A DNA stretch of 64,000 bases from Bolinopsis microptera. Lineage: Eukaryota; Ctenophora; Tentaculata; Lobata; Bolinopsidae. The stretch spans positions 11,570,983 through 11,634,982 of the forward strand of contig NC_087077.1 of assembly GCF_026151205.1 (NCBI RefSeq), written 5' to 3'. The translations under genes were made by a program, and so were the position numbers. The notes below the pieces were generated by a model. It saw only the letters and a list, made by a program, of their open reading frames with translations, did no database searches and was not told the origin of the DNA. Shown here piece after piece: positions 43,929 through 55,295 of the stretch. How positions within the stretch are numbered: position 1 is the stretch's first letter; each line of letters starts with the position of its first letter.

Positions 43929-44580
43929 TACTGAGCTTGGTGTCACTTGGCCATGAGAAAAGCTAAAGCTGGGATTGACCAAAAGAATTGTATAGAAATA
44001 AATGCCCTTCGTAACAGTTATTCCTCTGAATTGAAAAACGACGTATAGAGAATTGATTAATAGGTGCAAAGTATGAATCAGTATGAATCGATGTATGAAG
44101 ATTAGGTACACGGCGTACACCTCTGTGTAAATAGATGCAGGATAGGAAGTTTAAACATAAAGTAATATGGTCTTTGTTATTACTTCGTACGTAGTATAAG
44201 AAGTAGAACGAGTCTTTATTCAGAATAACTATAAGAACGAGTATAAATTATCCCTGACAAAGCAGTGAAGGTGTTCTGTGTATACTTGGAGATGTTTATA
44301 AGCTGTACTACTTAACATTGCTCAAACCTGCACCTATGAAGGCTGTGGCCTCAGAGTAAGAGCTTGATCATGATGTGTTGTATAATGTTATTAACATATA
44401 ATGTGTTATATTAACAATGATATTAACATTTTACATGTCAAATAATTATAATATTTATAACAATAGTCTGTTTATTGTCAGTGATAACGCGGTTGCTATC
44501 GCGTGAGGTAGGGTTGAGAACAAAGAAAAATGGGAGACAATGTCTTTACACAATATAAATTGGACTAATGAAAATGGTCA
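43926..44580. repeat. Segmental duplication, right copy
   Basis: Right-hand copy of 40545-41200 in the same orientation. The junction with the array is at ccacaactt, where 3-4 bp are shared, suggesting unequal exchange or a replication slip with microhomology. Confidence 0.95.
43932..44025 (-). CDS. Minus-strand exon, copy 2
   Basis: Same exon as 40551-40644 with the same acceptor and the donor core gtaagt; the donor context now comes partly from the array (gtaagttg instead of gtaagtat). The encoded residues are the same. Function unknown. Confidence 0.45.
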
Positions 44581-45649
44581 GCTGGGCCCTTTCATGAGAC
44601 TGTTACCTAATGTTAAAAAGCGCAAGTGCTATGCCAATTTCATAATATAGAGCTGACATAGAAAGTTTTAACTAGGACTAACCATTGTATGAATATTAGA
44701 TATCATTACCATTTACCTCGCCCTGGTATAAGAGTCGAACGTCTCAAGACATTGATAATATGATCTTTATAAATATATGTAATATCCGGAGACCGGATAA
44801 GATCATAATTTATAAGCCGCATTGCTGTGATGTTCCTGATAATTTCGTGGAATATTTTCCTTTGCCTGAAAAGAGCATTTACTCTAATACCCATTGTTTG
44901 CATTTACGAAATTATCAGACATTTATCAGAAACATTGATATGATCGTTACATGATTGTTATATTTTGTATAAATATTTGATATCATTATGCCTCGCACTT
45001 ATAGTAGAGTCGAACGTCTCTTGGCATAGATATTATCGTTTTAATACTTTCTACCATTTAATACTTTTAACACAACCACATAACAAATAATTTGAGGCTC
45101 TTAAGATGTAGTTTATTTAAGAAGAATTCACGCCTAACATTGTGTGTTTCTCTTTGTGTCCAAATGCAACATATAGATATGATCGTACTATACAGATGAC
45201 GATCGTATCGTGTCTATTGTCCAAATGCAACATATTGATATGATCGTACTATAAAGATGACGATATGTCTTGCGCTTTATAGTAAGCACAGCGTTTTAAC
45301 AGTAGTGCATGATTAATTGATTTTATACATAACACTATAACACTAACAGCTTCACGCACGATATAATGTATGCCGTCTTGTAATGTTTCCTTGCGTTTTA
45401 GATTGGTCGGATAGAGTAATGGGAATTTGACGGTTTTCGAATTAATTTTCATTTTATGCTTAACTCTTTTGATGACGCCTTTGATTCTAAACTTAGAATC
45501 TGTTCTTTGTTTGTAGTATAGCTGAATAGTTTTACTTTTGACTGATAAAGAGTTTCCTAGGCCCGGTAATGGCAGAGCTGAACGAGCAAGGTGAAGAGTG
45601 GTTGGAGCTGACAACTTGAACTGGTGCTGAAGATAACAATTACAAGGAA
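44581..45649. other. Region upstream of the tetraspanin gene
   Basis: Contains a duplicated phrase (gatatcattaYc, cctcgc, agagtcgaacgtctc) at about 44700 and 44982, and a second one (gtccaaatgcaacata, atgatcgtacta) at 45159 and 45219. The promoter and 5' UTR of the tetraspanin gene must lie here or upstream but show no recognisable element. Confidence 0.45.
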
Positions 45650-48600
45650 ATGGGAAACAGAAAAGATCATATCGTTAATGAGATGCATAAGCAGCCGACG
45701 TTGAGGAGCAGTATAACTGTAAACGTTAGCAAGGATGCACTACAGGACCCCTCTATGAAGAGACTGGACAAGTGGAGGTCCATGTTCCACATGTTCAACT
45801 TGCTAACCTTCACCGTGGCTCTTATTTCTCTTGGATTGTCTCTGCTTACCTACGCTTCTGCTACACGTAAATTAATGATTATTTAAATTTCTCTTCTGGG
45901 AAGTAAATGTGACACACTATGATGAGGGTTACTAGAGTACTAAAAATTCAACATATTTTGATGATTCACAAATGGTATGCCTCAGCTCAACATTGCCATG
46001 ATAAATCTTTTTAGCGGATCCATTTGCACTACCGGCCGTCAATGACATACGTTCCAAATACCAAATTGGTATGAATGCTTACTTGTAGTGCACGTACAAC
46101 TAAGTATGAATGGCTAACAATATGTTGGAACAGTATCTAGTACCGCGGGTTTGTCTGACAGCTCTTTATTTTCAGCCTCCCCCAGTACTGTAGCAGAGTA
46201 CGAGTTACCCATGGTTTACTACGGTATTAATGGTGCCCTCATGACTGGTCACACTGCATTTGGAGCATTCGCTTGTGTCAAAGCTGAGAACCTGAAAGTT
46301 CTTAAGATCTACACCGCTATTGGTAGGATATATAATATAATATTATAATTACATTGTATTATGATGTTATGTTATAAGTAGATAAAGCACTTTGTGTTGA
46401 GCAATAATGAGGTAATATTATTGCGTAATTTTAGGTCTATGAAATGTCAAATTGTAATTAGGGTAATTTTTCAAATTACAGTGCTTACAATATATAGTAG
46501 TAATAAAAAGATAAAGCTTACCTTATCGGACATTAAATGTCCGTTCAAATTAAGTCCGACAACTACAAGGTAGCTCAATTAAATACATTAAATTAATGCC
46601 TTCGAGCGGTAATTTTAATGTCCGTTCAAAATTAGGTCCGTTCATGCAATGTCCGGTAAAATAACGTCCGATAAGGTATCTGCAAGTTTAAAAGGTCACT
46701 CATAAGACCTAGAGTAAAAATGGCAGCAGAACAATCAAACAACAACAATTCTTTGATTTTCCAGGTTTTCTCCTGGTTATAGAAGAGCTCGCTATAGGTT
46801 CTTGGATGTTGGCTACAATCCAAAACAGAATTAATGTGAGCAAATATAGTTTTTAGGTCCATCGTGATAATCATCTTATCTGCAAAATTGATCTCAAAAT
46901 ATAACAAGCGTCGATACAATATAGGTAGTTCGAACTAATTTCATCGGGGACCAGCTTTTAGTAAAACATAGACTCAAGATGCTGATGAGTGGTTCACAGC
47001 TTTCGTAACCACAACTATTTTAACTTTAAGCCGGAATTAATGATATAATTAACTAATTGTTTCAGGCAGTAATTAATAAAATAAGTAATTTGGAGTCTCA
47101 ACACTCAAATCATGACCATGATGAAAGTCAGAAGAGGGACACTGTCGACCAGACTAAACGTTTAGCAAAACGAGACGACGATCACACCGAGGACCACGAC
47201 GAAGACAGCGAGACGGTAAGAAATTAAAATCATCGTCTAATAGGACTCAGACAAAAATTGGTTGGGGAATATCGTGGCCTAAAAATGGCCTAAAAATTGA
47301 ATTATGGCTGGAGTTGGACTCATATAGAAAGCTAGAAATCGCATAACCACAATAGCAAAAAATTAGATTGTGTTGAAAATTAATGACTTCTAAAAGTGTT
47401 TCTGTTAAATAAAACCATGCTAGATGTATATTGCACGATTAGACTATCAGTATCAGAACCCAGCTTGGCAGATTTAGTCGAGATATGATCTAGCGACTGG
47501 CCCCGGAAGGAGGGTAAGATACGGCCAGTCATGATCATAAACTCCAGCTTGATAGCTAGAGCTTTATAAATTTTCGCTCATTGATAAATATTCGCCCTGT
47601 TTTAATAGAAACTAACGGGAATTACCAGTACCTAACACAAATATAGCGAATAAAGTTACCTTATACACGATCAAAACTTCACTGCCTCTTCATAAAAATT
47701 TGTAGCAGTTTAATTGTAGGGGCTTTTATTATTGCCCACCATACTGCCTCAATTCAATCGAAATATGGGACTATTTAATACGGCCGATGAACGAACCAAA
47801 TGATGCTTATGCATACAGAAATTACAGGTGAAATTAAGAAAATTGGGAGGGGGAGGGGATATATTAAAGTATATGGTGCAATATAACCACGAACCACGGC
47901 AATGTCAGCTGCAAATGCAATCACTCATTTTTGACTGATTTTCCAGATTTCAAAAGATGGTCCAAGAATCAAAGAATCATTGTCGACAGAATACGTATTG
48001 AGTGAAGAATGTAATTATATCCAAGAAATTGTGTTATACTTATACCCTATGCGATATGAAATATGGAGATAAAATATTAAAAAGTGGCTAGAGAAGAACA
48101 CCTTGCAACCAACGTGGGTGTATTATAAACACGTTTTCAAATTCATTAAACTTGTAAAAATCAGGGACCATTAGCGATATGACGATAGTCTGTCCTATAT
48201 AAGAGGATGATGATTGGTCGCTCTATTCTCGCTATCACGTGACAAAATATCACATGACAAGCTATCACGTGACAGACTAGCACTCATTTTCTAGGTGACT
48301 CTGGCAGATAACCCAAATCTTTATCTCTATGTGCGAGATTTAAGGTTAAGACTGGATCTGGAGGAGTCATTTTAGGGCCTACGAAATAATTTCCACCGGT
48401 AATTTGTCGAGCTGAACATCATGAACCCTTTGAACATCCTCGATTTGCTCGAATCTCAAAAATAGCGAGCTGAAGGTCAGTCTAACAGGTTCTATTCGGA
48501 CGTATCGATTGGGCGAATACTAAATGGGCGTCAAAGCAAAATGTATTTGAGGGACCACATGCAAAACTGGTATATCTGAACATATACCAATTTTGCACAG

Positions 48601-49039
48601 GTAGCACATAGTCTTCAGGATGAAAAGGTGCATCTTTGGAACTTTTTTTGAACAATTTTGAAGAAATTTTTGAAAAAAAGTGAAATTTTATTTTTCCAAA
48701 ACTGGTATAACTTACAATATACCATTTTAGCTTTTAACAATCATGAAAAAAAAATGGTATATCTGCAGATATACCACCTTCAAGAAACTTATCTTCTATA
48801 AAACCGGTATATCTATACACATTTTATAGACTTTAGCCAACCCAAGTTAAATTATTTTATTGTAAATAGTATAGAAAAAATGGTATATCGGGAGATATAC
48901 CAGTTTGGAACAATTCTAGTTTTCAAAATGGTATATAGACAGATATACCAGAATCTTATAAATCAGTAAAATGCATTTATCTCAAAACTATCAAAAACAG
49001 ATATACCAGTTTTGCATGTGGTCCCTCATTTATGGTCTG

Positions 49040-49090
<51 letters not shown>

Positions 49091-52000
49091 AATGAGGAAC
49101 CTGCCAAACCCCAGGACACCAGGAGGATACCACTGGCAAAGCGGCTAATAGTACCCTCCGGTCTGTGTTGTACCGAAGAAGCTGAGTTAATCGATCAAGA
49201 CTCGGCTTACCAGCCAAGAGGCAAAATCTGAGCGGCACCAAGGGTTCAGAGAGTGTCATTTCAGCTTCTCCGGTGCTGGATGCCCTGGGGTTTCACATGC
49301 GCCGTAGCAAAATAAATATAAAAACACACGCACACAATTTTTTTTATTCTTTTAGATAATACGTCGAATAAAGTCAGTGGATATAGAGTAATAAATAGCA
49401 CATAAGATGGAGAGAAAAAGGAGAGATACTACTGGTTTTAAATGTGACTCTATATCAATACTAGTAGTGGAGATAACTCCACTGGCTACAACTTGTGAAA
49501 TAGAGGGTAAAGGTAAGGCACGGCTGTAATTTCGAGAGAATAAATAAACAAGAGTGTATAGTGGATCCAGTACTTTGGGTATAAAATGGTCATCAAGGTA
49601 TAACGTCTTTAAGGCACCGTATAATATCCGGTTTTTCACCTAATAAGAAAAGCTTAAGATGTTTAAGATATCGCTCCCAGAATAGGGGTTCCTTGTTCTG
49701 GAAACTCCTTCCAATAAACCAACAGCAAACCGAATTTATGAAGTTAACACTTTTATCTCTGTGCTTTAAGCAAATCAAATAGTGGCGATATGGGTCGTCA
49801 TAATTTGCGTCAATATTCGATCTAATAAACAGATTTACTCCCTGTAGGAAAGAGCTTGTGGCTGGACAGTCAATAAATATGTGAGAGATAGTTTCGAGGT
49901 TGTGATTACATAACGAGCAATTTGGACTATCTTTTTCAATCTTCATTTTATATCTCATGTACCGACAAGTACTAATCCGGTGAAGGAGCTTATATTGGTA
50001 CTGAATAAGTTTGAAGTTATTTGAGAAAGAAGTAAAAATATCCGTAAAAATACTAATCCAATCAATATCCGTTAAGGAGAGGTTAGCACTCCAGTTCCTC
50101 ATTGGAGGAAGGGTGCTGGGATCTAAACGCTTAGACATGGTATCTCTAATGTTTCTACCTTTGATAGTGAGAGGAGTATCTCTAGAGTTGGGGGTATTCC
50201 TACCTCCCCAAAAGCGAAGTGAAAGTTGGGTATCGATAAATGTAATGTTTCTTGTAAACGTATCGGTATTATTAAATCGACGTATTCCCAATTTTATACT
50301 CGCATATTGAGTCGAAGAGATTATACTACTTGTTTGGCCCCACTTTCTCAGAAATTGCTGAAAACTTAAGAGGTTACCTTCCTCTGAAACGAAATCAGAA
50401 AGATAGATGATATTTCTATCAATAAGAATATCGTTCCAGAGCTTGGAGCCAATGTCCGTTATTACGTCGCTTCCCCACACACAGTGGTTGACTGTACTCT
50501 TACTTGACTGTGAAGAAATAGACTTCCAAAGCTTATAATGGCGAAGAAGGTTAAAGGTAAAACCAGTATTCTTTAATGTGAGACAGTTTTCTATACACAC
50601 AGTTGGTATATTTGGGTGTAAAAGCTGATTGATGATAATATTTTTCCAGGCATGTTGGAAATTAGGATCGATAACTTTTCCTATAAGTGACACTTTTAAA
50701 CCTATAATAAAATCGTTAGTATAGAAGAGACCTAGACCCCCACATTCACGAGGAGAAGTAACAATATCACGTGGTCTGAGGTTTACAAGGTTTACAACTA
50801 TAAAATCGTTACGACATCAATAAAATGTCAGATGGACGTCCAAGTCCAACAAATGATCCACTCATGGTGTTGCAACACCAGATTAGCTGACAAGATTAGA
50901 TGACAAGATTAGCTGTCGAGACCAGGGACAAAAGGATTTCGCGGCGATTTTGGCCAAAAATCGCGATACCGCGAATTACATTTCGCGGTATATTAAACTA
51001 TACATCAAATTTGTCGCAAATAATGGGAAAAATCGCGATTCCGTACATGCCGCGATTTCCTTTTGTCCCTGGTCGAGACGGAGATTAATTTGAACCATGT
51101 CCACGCAATTATCTAATTATAGATTAGAAGTTTGCTTAGATTTGGATTTGAAAATGTTTCAAATTGGTGCACGTACGTCGTACAATAGTATATACTATAT
51201 TCAGTCTTTTATAGACATTTATATATTAATATAATTAATTCTTAAGAAAATGCCGGGATCCTATGAAATAGGTTCTTAAATGATTTTAAGTTGTTGTAAA
51301 TAAACTTCTGTTTTAAAAAACAGAAGTTTATTTACAAAATTAAATATCTTTTTTTATACTGCTTTTGACTTGATTATATTTTATTTTCAGTCCGAAACTG
51401 AAGATCATGCCGAAGATGATTCAAATTCAGTTGAGGCACATATAATTTATAAAGAAATAAACAAGTATTACGGGTGTTGCATGTACGCTCAAAAGTGGGT
51501 CGATGACGATGATCTTCATCCTGGTTAGTTATATTTGCTTAATTAAATAATAATTAAGATAATAAATATAATTTGCGATCTTATATTAGTACTTAAAATA
51601 AGGTCGCTGAATTCATCGATAATTCTATCCGTTTTAGATAATAATAATATGATAGTGAGTAGTTCAAAAGTAATTAAAAACAGTATACATTTGATAAAAA
51701 CAGTATACATTTGATGTATAATTTTTGCCACCACTGTTGATACGCGGTCTCATACTTGCAGAGGAGGTGTACGAGCATTGTCTGACCAACGAGTATCTGT
51801 TCTGTGGTGTGAAGTTCGTTTTGTTCCCTGGGACAAAGAATCTGAAGAAGACAATAGAAACGAGTTGTGACTGCGAGATTAAAGTGGGGGAAGTCGTCAC
51901 TGTGTGAGTAAACACGCTAAGAATGTAGAAATATATGGTCTTTAAGTTTTATTGAGAGTTTCGTTGAATAATGTTTAAAGGCTGTTGATTGTGAAACTTT

Positions 52001-52273
52001 TAATGTAGGGTATGAATATTTTGAATAATTTTGTTTTTTGAACTTTTAACAAACTTTAATTTTCAAACAGATAGTTAATTAATTAATTATTAATACATTT
52101 TCAGGCGGATTTTAAAGCAGACAGTTTTATTATTCATAGCACTACCCTCCCAGATCCTCTGTTTATTTGGAGTAGCTATGTTTATCAAGTTTGAAATTTC
52201 GTTCAGGAACAATAGTATGGTTGAAACGGTTTCGATACCAAATCCCTCTACGGTAATGAATAAAATTGATTAA
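45650..52273 (+). CDS. Tetraspanin-family membrane protein, seven exons, 342 aa
   Basis: Exons: 45650-45866, 46176-46322, 46765-46835, 47066-47215, 51391-51523, 51762-51903, 52105-52273. All junctions are GT/AG and in phase. TM1 is at about 46-69 (MFHMFNLLTFTVALISLGLS); TM2 ends in GAFACVKAENLKVLKIY, the tetraspanin G...EN..LL motif; TM3 (122-140, FLLVIEELAIGSWML) has the usual Glu; TM4 is at about 293-315. The large loop (about 145-286) has a CC pair at 224-225 with Trp nearby (YYGCCMYAQKW), like CCG...W but without the Gly after CC, and further Cys at 246, 254, 275 and 277. A roughly 50-residue His/Asp/Glu-rich insert with RLAKR precedes the CC motif. Tetraspanins are usually 200-300 aa scaffolds of membrane microdomains. 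Exon 4 to 5 spans a 4.2-kb intron full of transposons. Stop TAA is at 52271. Confidence 0.85.
46521..46676. mobile_element. 156-bp MITE with TA target, in tetraspanin intron 2
   Basis: Inverted ends CCTTATCGGAC flanked by TA. TGTCCG and CGGACA motifs are iterated inside. A Tc1/mariner-type MITE by target, without coding content. It does not touch the splice sites. Confidence 0.75.
48549..49027. mobile_element. 479-bp MITE, copy 2 (inverted), in tetraspanin intron 4
   Basis: Same length and, by eye, base-for-base the reverse complement of 41497-41975. Target duplication ATTT (48545-48548, 49028-49031). The near identity of two copies 6.6 kb apart points to very recent activity of the family. 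Confidence 0.95.
49046..50771 (-). mobile_element. Tx1/L1-type LINE, 5'-truncated, in tetraspanin intron 4
   Basis: TGGTCTGAGGTTT flanks both sides (49033-49045, 50772-50784). The minus-strand 3' end is a run of more than 30 As (49046-49082). It landed 14 bp from the 479-bp MITE. Opposite orientation to the tetraspanin gene. Confidence 0.9.
49593..50771 (-). pseudogene. LINE ORF2 C-terminal fragment with zf-RVT
   Basis: Begins in ECGGLGLFYTNDFIIGL, collinear with EHGGLGLFYLSDFIIGL of the copy at 5761-8187, then has NHCVWGSDVITDIGSKLWND and the finger CSLCNHNLETISHIFIDC. The RT and endonuclease are missing. The fragment is open to near its end, so it is a young insertion. Sequence divergence from the 5.7-8.2 kb copy is substantial: they are different subfamilies. 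Confidence 0.88.
50923..51071. mobile_element. 149-bp hAT MITE in tetraspanin intron 4
   Basis: Inverted ends CAGGGACAAAAGGA with the 8-bp duplication GTCGAGAC (50915-50922, 51072-51079). The interior is built of repeated TCGCGAT/TTCGCGG motifs. No coding content. Confidence 0.92.
51296..51335. repeat. 40-bp near-perfect palindrome in tetraspanin intron 4
   Basis: Arms gtaaataaacttctgtttt and the exact complement (19 bp each) meet with only two bases between them. It lies 55 bp upstream of exon 5, so an RNA hairpin could form next to the acceptor. Confidence 0.85.
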
Positions 52274-53532
52274 ATATAACTGAGATTTTCTATAATGGAA
52301 GAATTGTGCTCAGTTGGGATTTGTATTAAAAAGGCAATCAAGATTCTATCTATTCAAGAAATAGCTTGACCAATGTTTGGATTTGTTTGTGTTTGTGGGT
52401 TCTTCAGAAAATATAAAGAAAGGGTAAATTTTAATCATATGATCAATGATATTGTCTAGCAATCATAGCTTTCAGATAATCTTGATGCAAAATTTCAGTC
52501 AACATACCTTCTCATCCAGTCCACACAATTACATAATCTACTGATCGAATCTAAAATACTGACAGTAGGTACTCAGTACAGTGTTTTACTTATATTTCTG
52601 ATTATGTAAGCGACCATTTCGATTTAACGAGTGTATATAATATTAATACTGTATCAGTTTTGAATTTCACGATCTTGGTTTTTATAGATTTGTTTTTCGA
52701 CTATAATTGATTGCACTGATTCCATGCAAATGTGGATTCTGTTGGAAAGGTGAGAATTCTGGGAAATTGTTGTTTTGGTCACAATATACAGGCTGATCTG
52801 GAACTGTGATTATGACAATATATAAGTACAAAATGATCACGAAACATTAGTACGCTGTTCAACATCTGTACAATAATTTATGAAGCTCTCGAAATTTCGT
52901 AATTTTTGCAGCAATTTAAATATCTTCAAATATGCTTCCGACAAATGCTTCCCTTTTCTCACAAAAAGTGCTTTTAACTTACCCAAAACATATTTTCGGA
53001 TGCTCTACTTGTAGCTGCCGTGTCTCTAGAGTTCATGTATACATTTTTATCAAACTTGGTCAAATATTGGCTAAGATCCAAAACTTATGATCCGAAACTC
53101 TATGTCCATATATGGGCATACACGTAACATTTGAAAGCTTTCAGCCCAAAAATTGGTCGAATATTAATATTTTTCAATTAGTTTTAGGTGACACATAAGA
53201 AATCGTCAAGTCATTCAAATTATTTTCATATAACCTTATTTTTGAAGAAAAACAACAAGTCAACCTTCATTTCTTCCGATTTTTGGCTTTTTAGAAAAAG
53301 CGCCCCCTATTGGCGCCCCTCTCCTTTTATCGACCCTCCCTAAATTTAGACAAATGAGCTGATTTTAGAGGACACGCCGACAAAATTTATAAAAAAAATG
53401 TGAGTGTATATTGTATAATGTCACGTTTTTTCCATCTATAAGACTTACAGTTTTCCCTACTCATACGCTTGCCTTAGCGTTAATGGTACGAGCCGTTATA
53501 GTTATACTACTCCAAATTCTCGACCCTACACC
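52274..53532. other. Region between tetraspanin and ankyrin genes
   Basis: No gene recognised. A short exon-like frame near 52689 (acceptor tttttatag, then ICFSTIIDCTDSMQMW, donor gtgaga) could be an alternative last tetraspanin exon, but the stop at 52271 makes it unnecessary. Confidence 0.4.
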
Positions 53533-53661
53533 CTGAGCTGAAGCGACAATCCCAGTACCTGAGTACCACCACACTATTCTGAGTGACATTAATCCCCCAA
53601 TTTACCTCCATAAAGTTGGGCTGCAGCCAGACTATCTGTAGAGAAACATAAAGTATCATTA

Positions 53662-53830
53662 ATGCAACCAGCACCTATGCAGTGTGCAACCAGCACCTGT
53701 ACAGTGTGCTACCAGCACCTGTACAGTGTGCAACAAGCACCTGTACAGTGTGCTACCAGCACCTGTACAGTGTGCTACCAGCACCTGTACAGTGTGCAAC
53801 CAGCACCTGTACAGTGTACAGTGTGCAACC
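53662..53830. repeat. 22-bp minisatellite upstream of ankyrin gene A
   Basis: About eight units of gcaaccagcacctgtacagt plus gt. The same array has three units in the duplicate (58641-58705), so its copy number changed after duplication. Cys-rich open frames here are artefacts of the repeat. Confidence 0.92.
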
Positions 53831-54561
53831 AGCACAGCTGTGCCCTTGATCCCGTTCTCAGACTGGTTGTTATTTATCAATTATCATCTAATTACACGTC
53901 AGGCCTTCAGCTCTCCCACTACGTCATTATATGAAGTGGAATGTAAAAGTGTGGACTTTTGCTTCCTAAAACTGGTCGTAATTGCGAAATTTCCTGTTTA
54001 TTTACTTTGTGACAACATTCAACTATTCAATGAGGTGCTAACCCTTAGCCTTACGTGTTTATTATTTGTGTTAACATGTTGGTTTCGTACGGCTTTAAAA
54101 TTTACATGTCACACTTTGCACTTTCGACGGACAAGGTTGTGTTTTGGAGGTAAGGAGGTAAGGACTAAGGACAGTTGAGTGGAGTTGGGTTAGAAACATA
54201 TAAGAGATACGATGGTTTAACTTGTAGAAGCTTTCTTTGTCAGCTAGGAAAGTTGTTAATTTCTAATTTTTACTTTTTATAGATCTCACAAGGCCGAGCG
54301 TGATTGTGTAAGTTTTTTGTATTTTCTAGGGAGCATCTCGGCAGATGTCTAAACTTATAGCAACACTACAAATATATAGGTAACATGTATCGACTTCTGT
54401 CTAGAGCAGTGATGCTCTTTAGTAAATACCACAACCTTCTTATGAAACAAAATTTGCAATAGAAAGTCTCATCTATTTTACTTTCGAGCTTTTAGAATTG
54501 CACATTCAGCTGTCGTAATCTTATTAGAAGGTGGCTCTGTCTCTGTTGACAAAATTAAAAG

Positions 54562-54950
54562 TGGTCATTTTATTTTTGATCAAAGTACCAGGTATTCATA
54601 TTTTGGTGCTTCATGTTTTTTTTTTGCAACTACAGGCGCTTCTATAATTTCTGGAACCATAATGAATCTGTAGAATATTGAAGTTTTGCATTTGGGAAAT
54701 GTAAATTAGTTGATACTTGATACCTTTAGTAATAGTACGTGGCTCTGGAAATTTTACTGCACACGTCATTTTATTTTGGATCAAAGTACCAGGTATTTAT
54801 ATTTTGTTGCTTCGTGTATTTTCTTTGCAACTACAGGCGCTTCTATACAAATCTCTGGAACCATAATGAATCTGTAAAATATTGAAGTTTTGCATTTGGG
54901 AAATGTAAATTAGTTACTTGATACATGAAGTAGTGTGTAGTGTATACCTT
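54562..54950. repeat. Two direct repeats of about 200 bp upstream of ankyrin gene A
   Basis: Both begin gtcattttattttKgatcaa, contain caactacaggcgcttctat and end with gaagttttgcatttgggaaa and a tgatacttgatac-like phrase. The same two-fold structure is in unit B (59323-59700), so it predates the gene duplication. May include promoter or 5' UTR sequence; that is inference. Confidence 0.85.
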
Positions 54951-55295
54951 TAGTATGTTCAATGTTCCCTGTACATTTTACTGCACACTTAAAACTTAAT
55001 GACTTGAAGTTGAAATGTGAGTAATAGTCTATTATTATAGTATCATCCCAGCGGAGTGTGAAATGTGAAATAACATGACTCAATGAGGTTTTCAGCGACC
55101 GTTCAATTGTTATGTTGTCGTTTAACAAGCATCGACCTTGCTGAGGTTGCGTCACGTTTTGTTTTATCAGGTTACAGAACAAATACAATTATCTATATCA
55201 TGTTGCCTCTGATCAGTTTATTTTATACATTTTTTTCTTCCTAATATTGTAATTTGACTGGCATATCGTGCTTCTTTTCTTAGGGGTAACACATA

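Noticed and set aside
45249-45614. 121-codon minus-strand frame upstream of the tetraspanin gene
   Set aside because: No recognisable motif or splice sites, and it overlaps the likely promoter/5' UTR of the sense gene.
46632-46919. 95-codon minus-strand frame in the tetraspanin gene
   Set aside because: Antisense of exon 3, which has consensus splice sites, correct phase and the TM3 Glu on the plus strand.
53659-53880. Cys-rich short frames on both strands
   Set aside because: Produced by the 22-bp minisatellite; period 22 shifts the frame each unit and unit number differs between paralogous loci.
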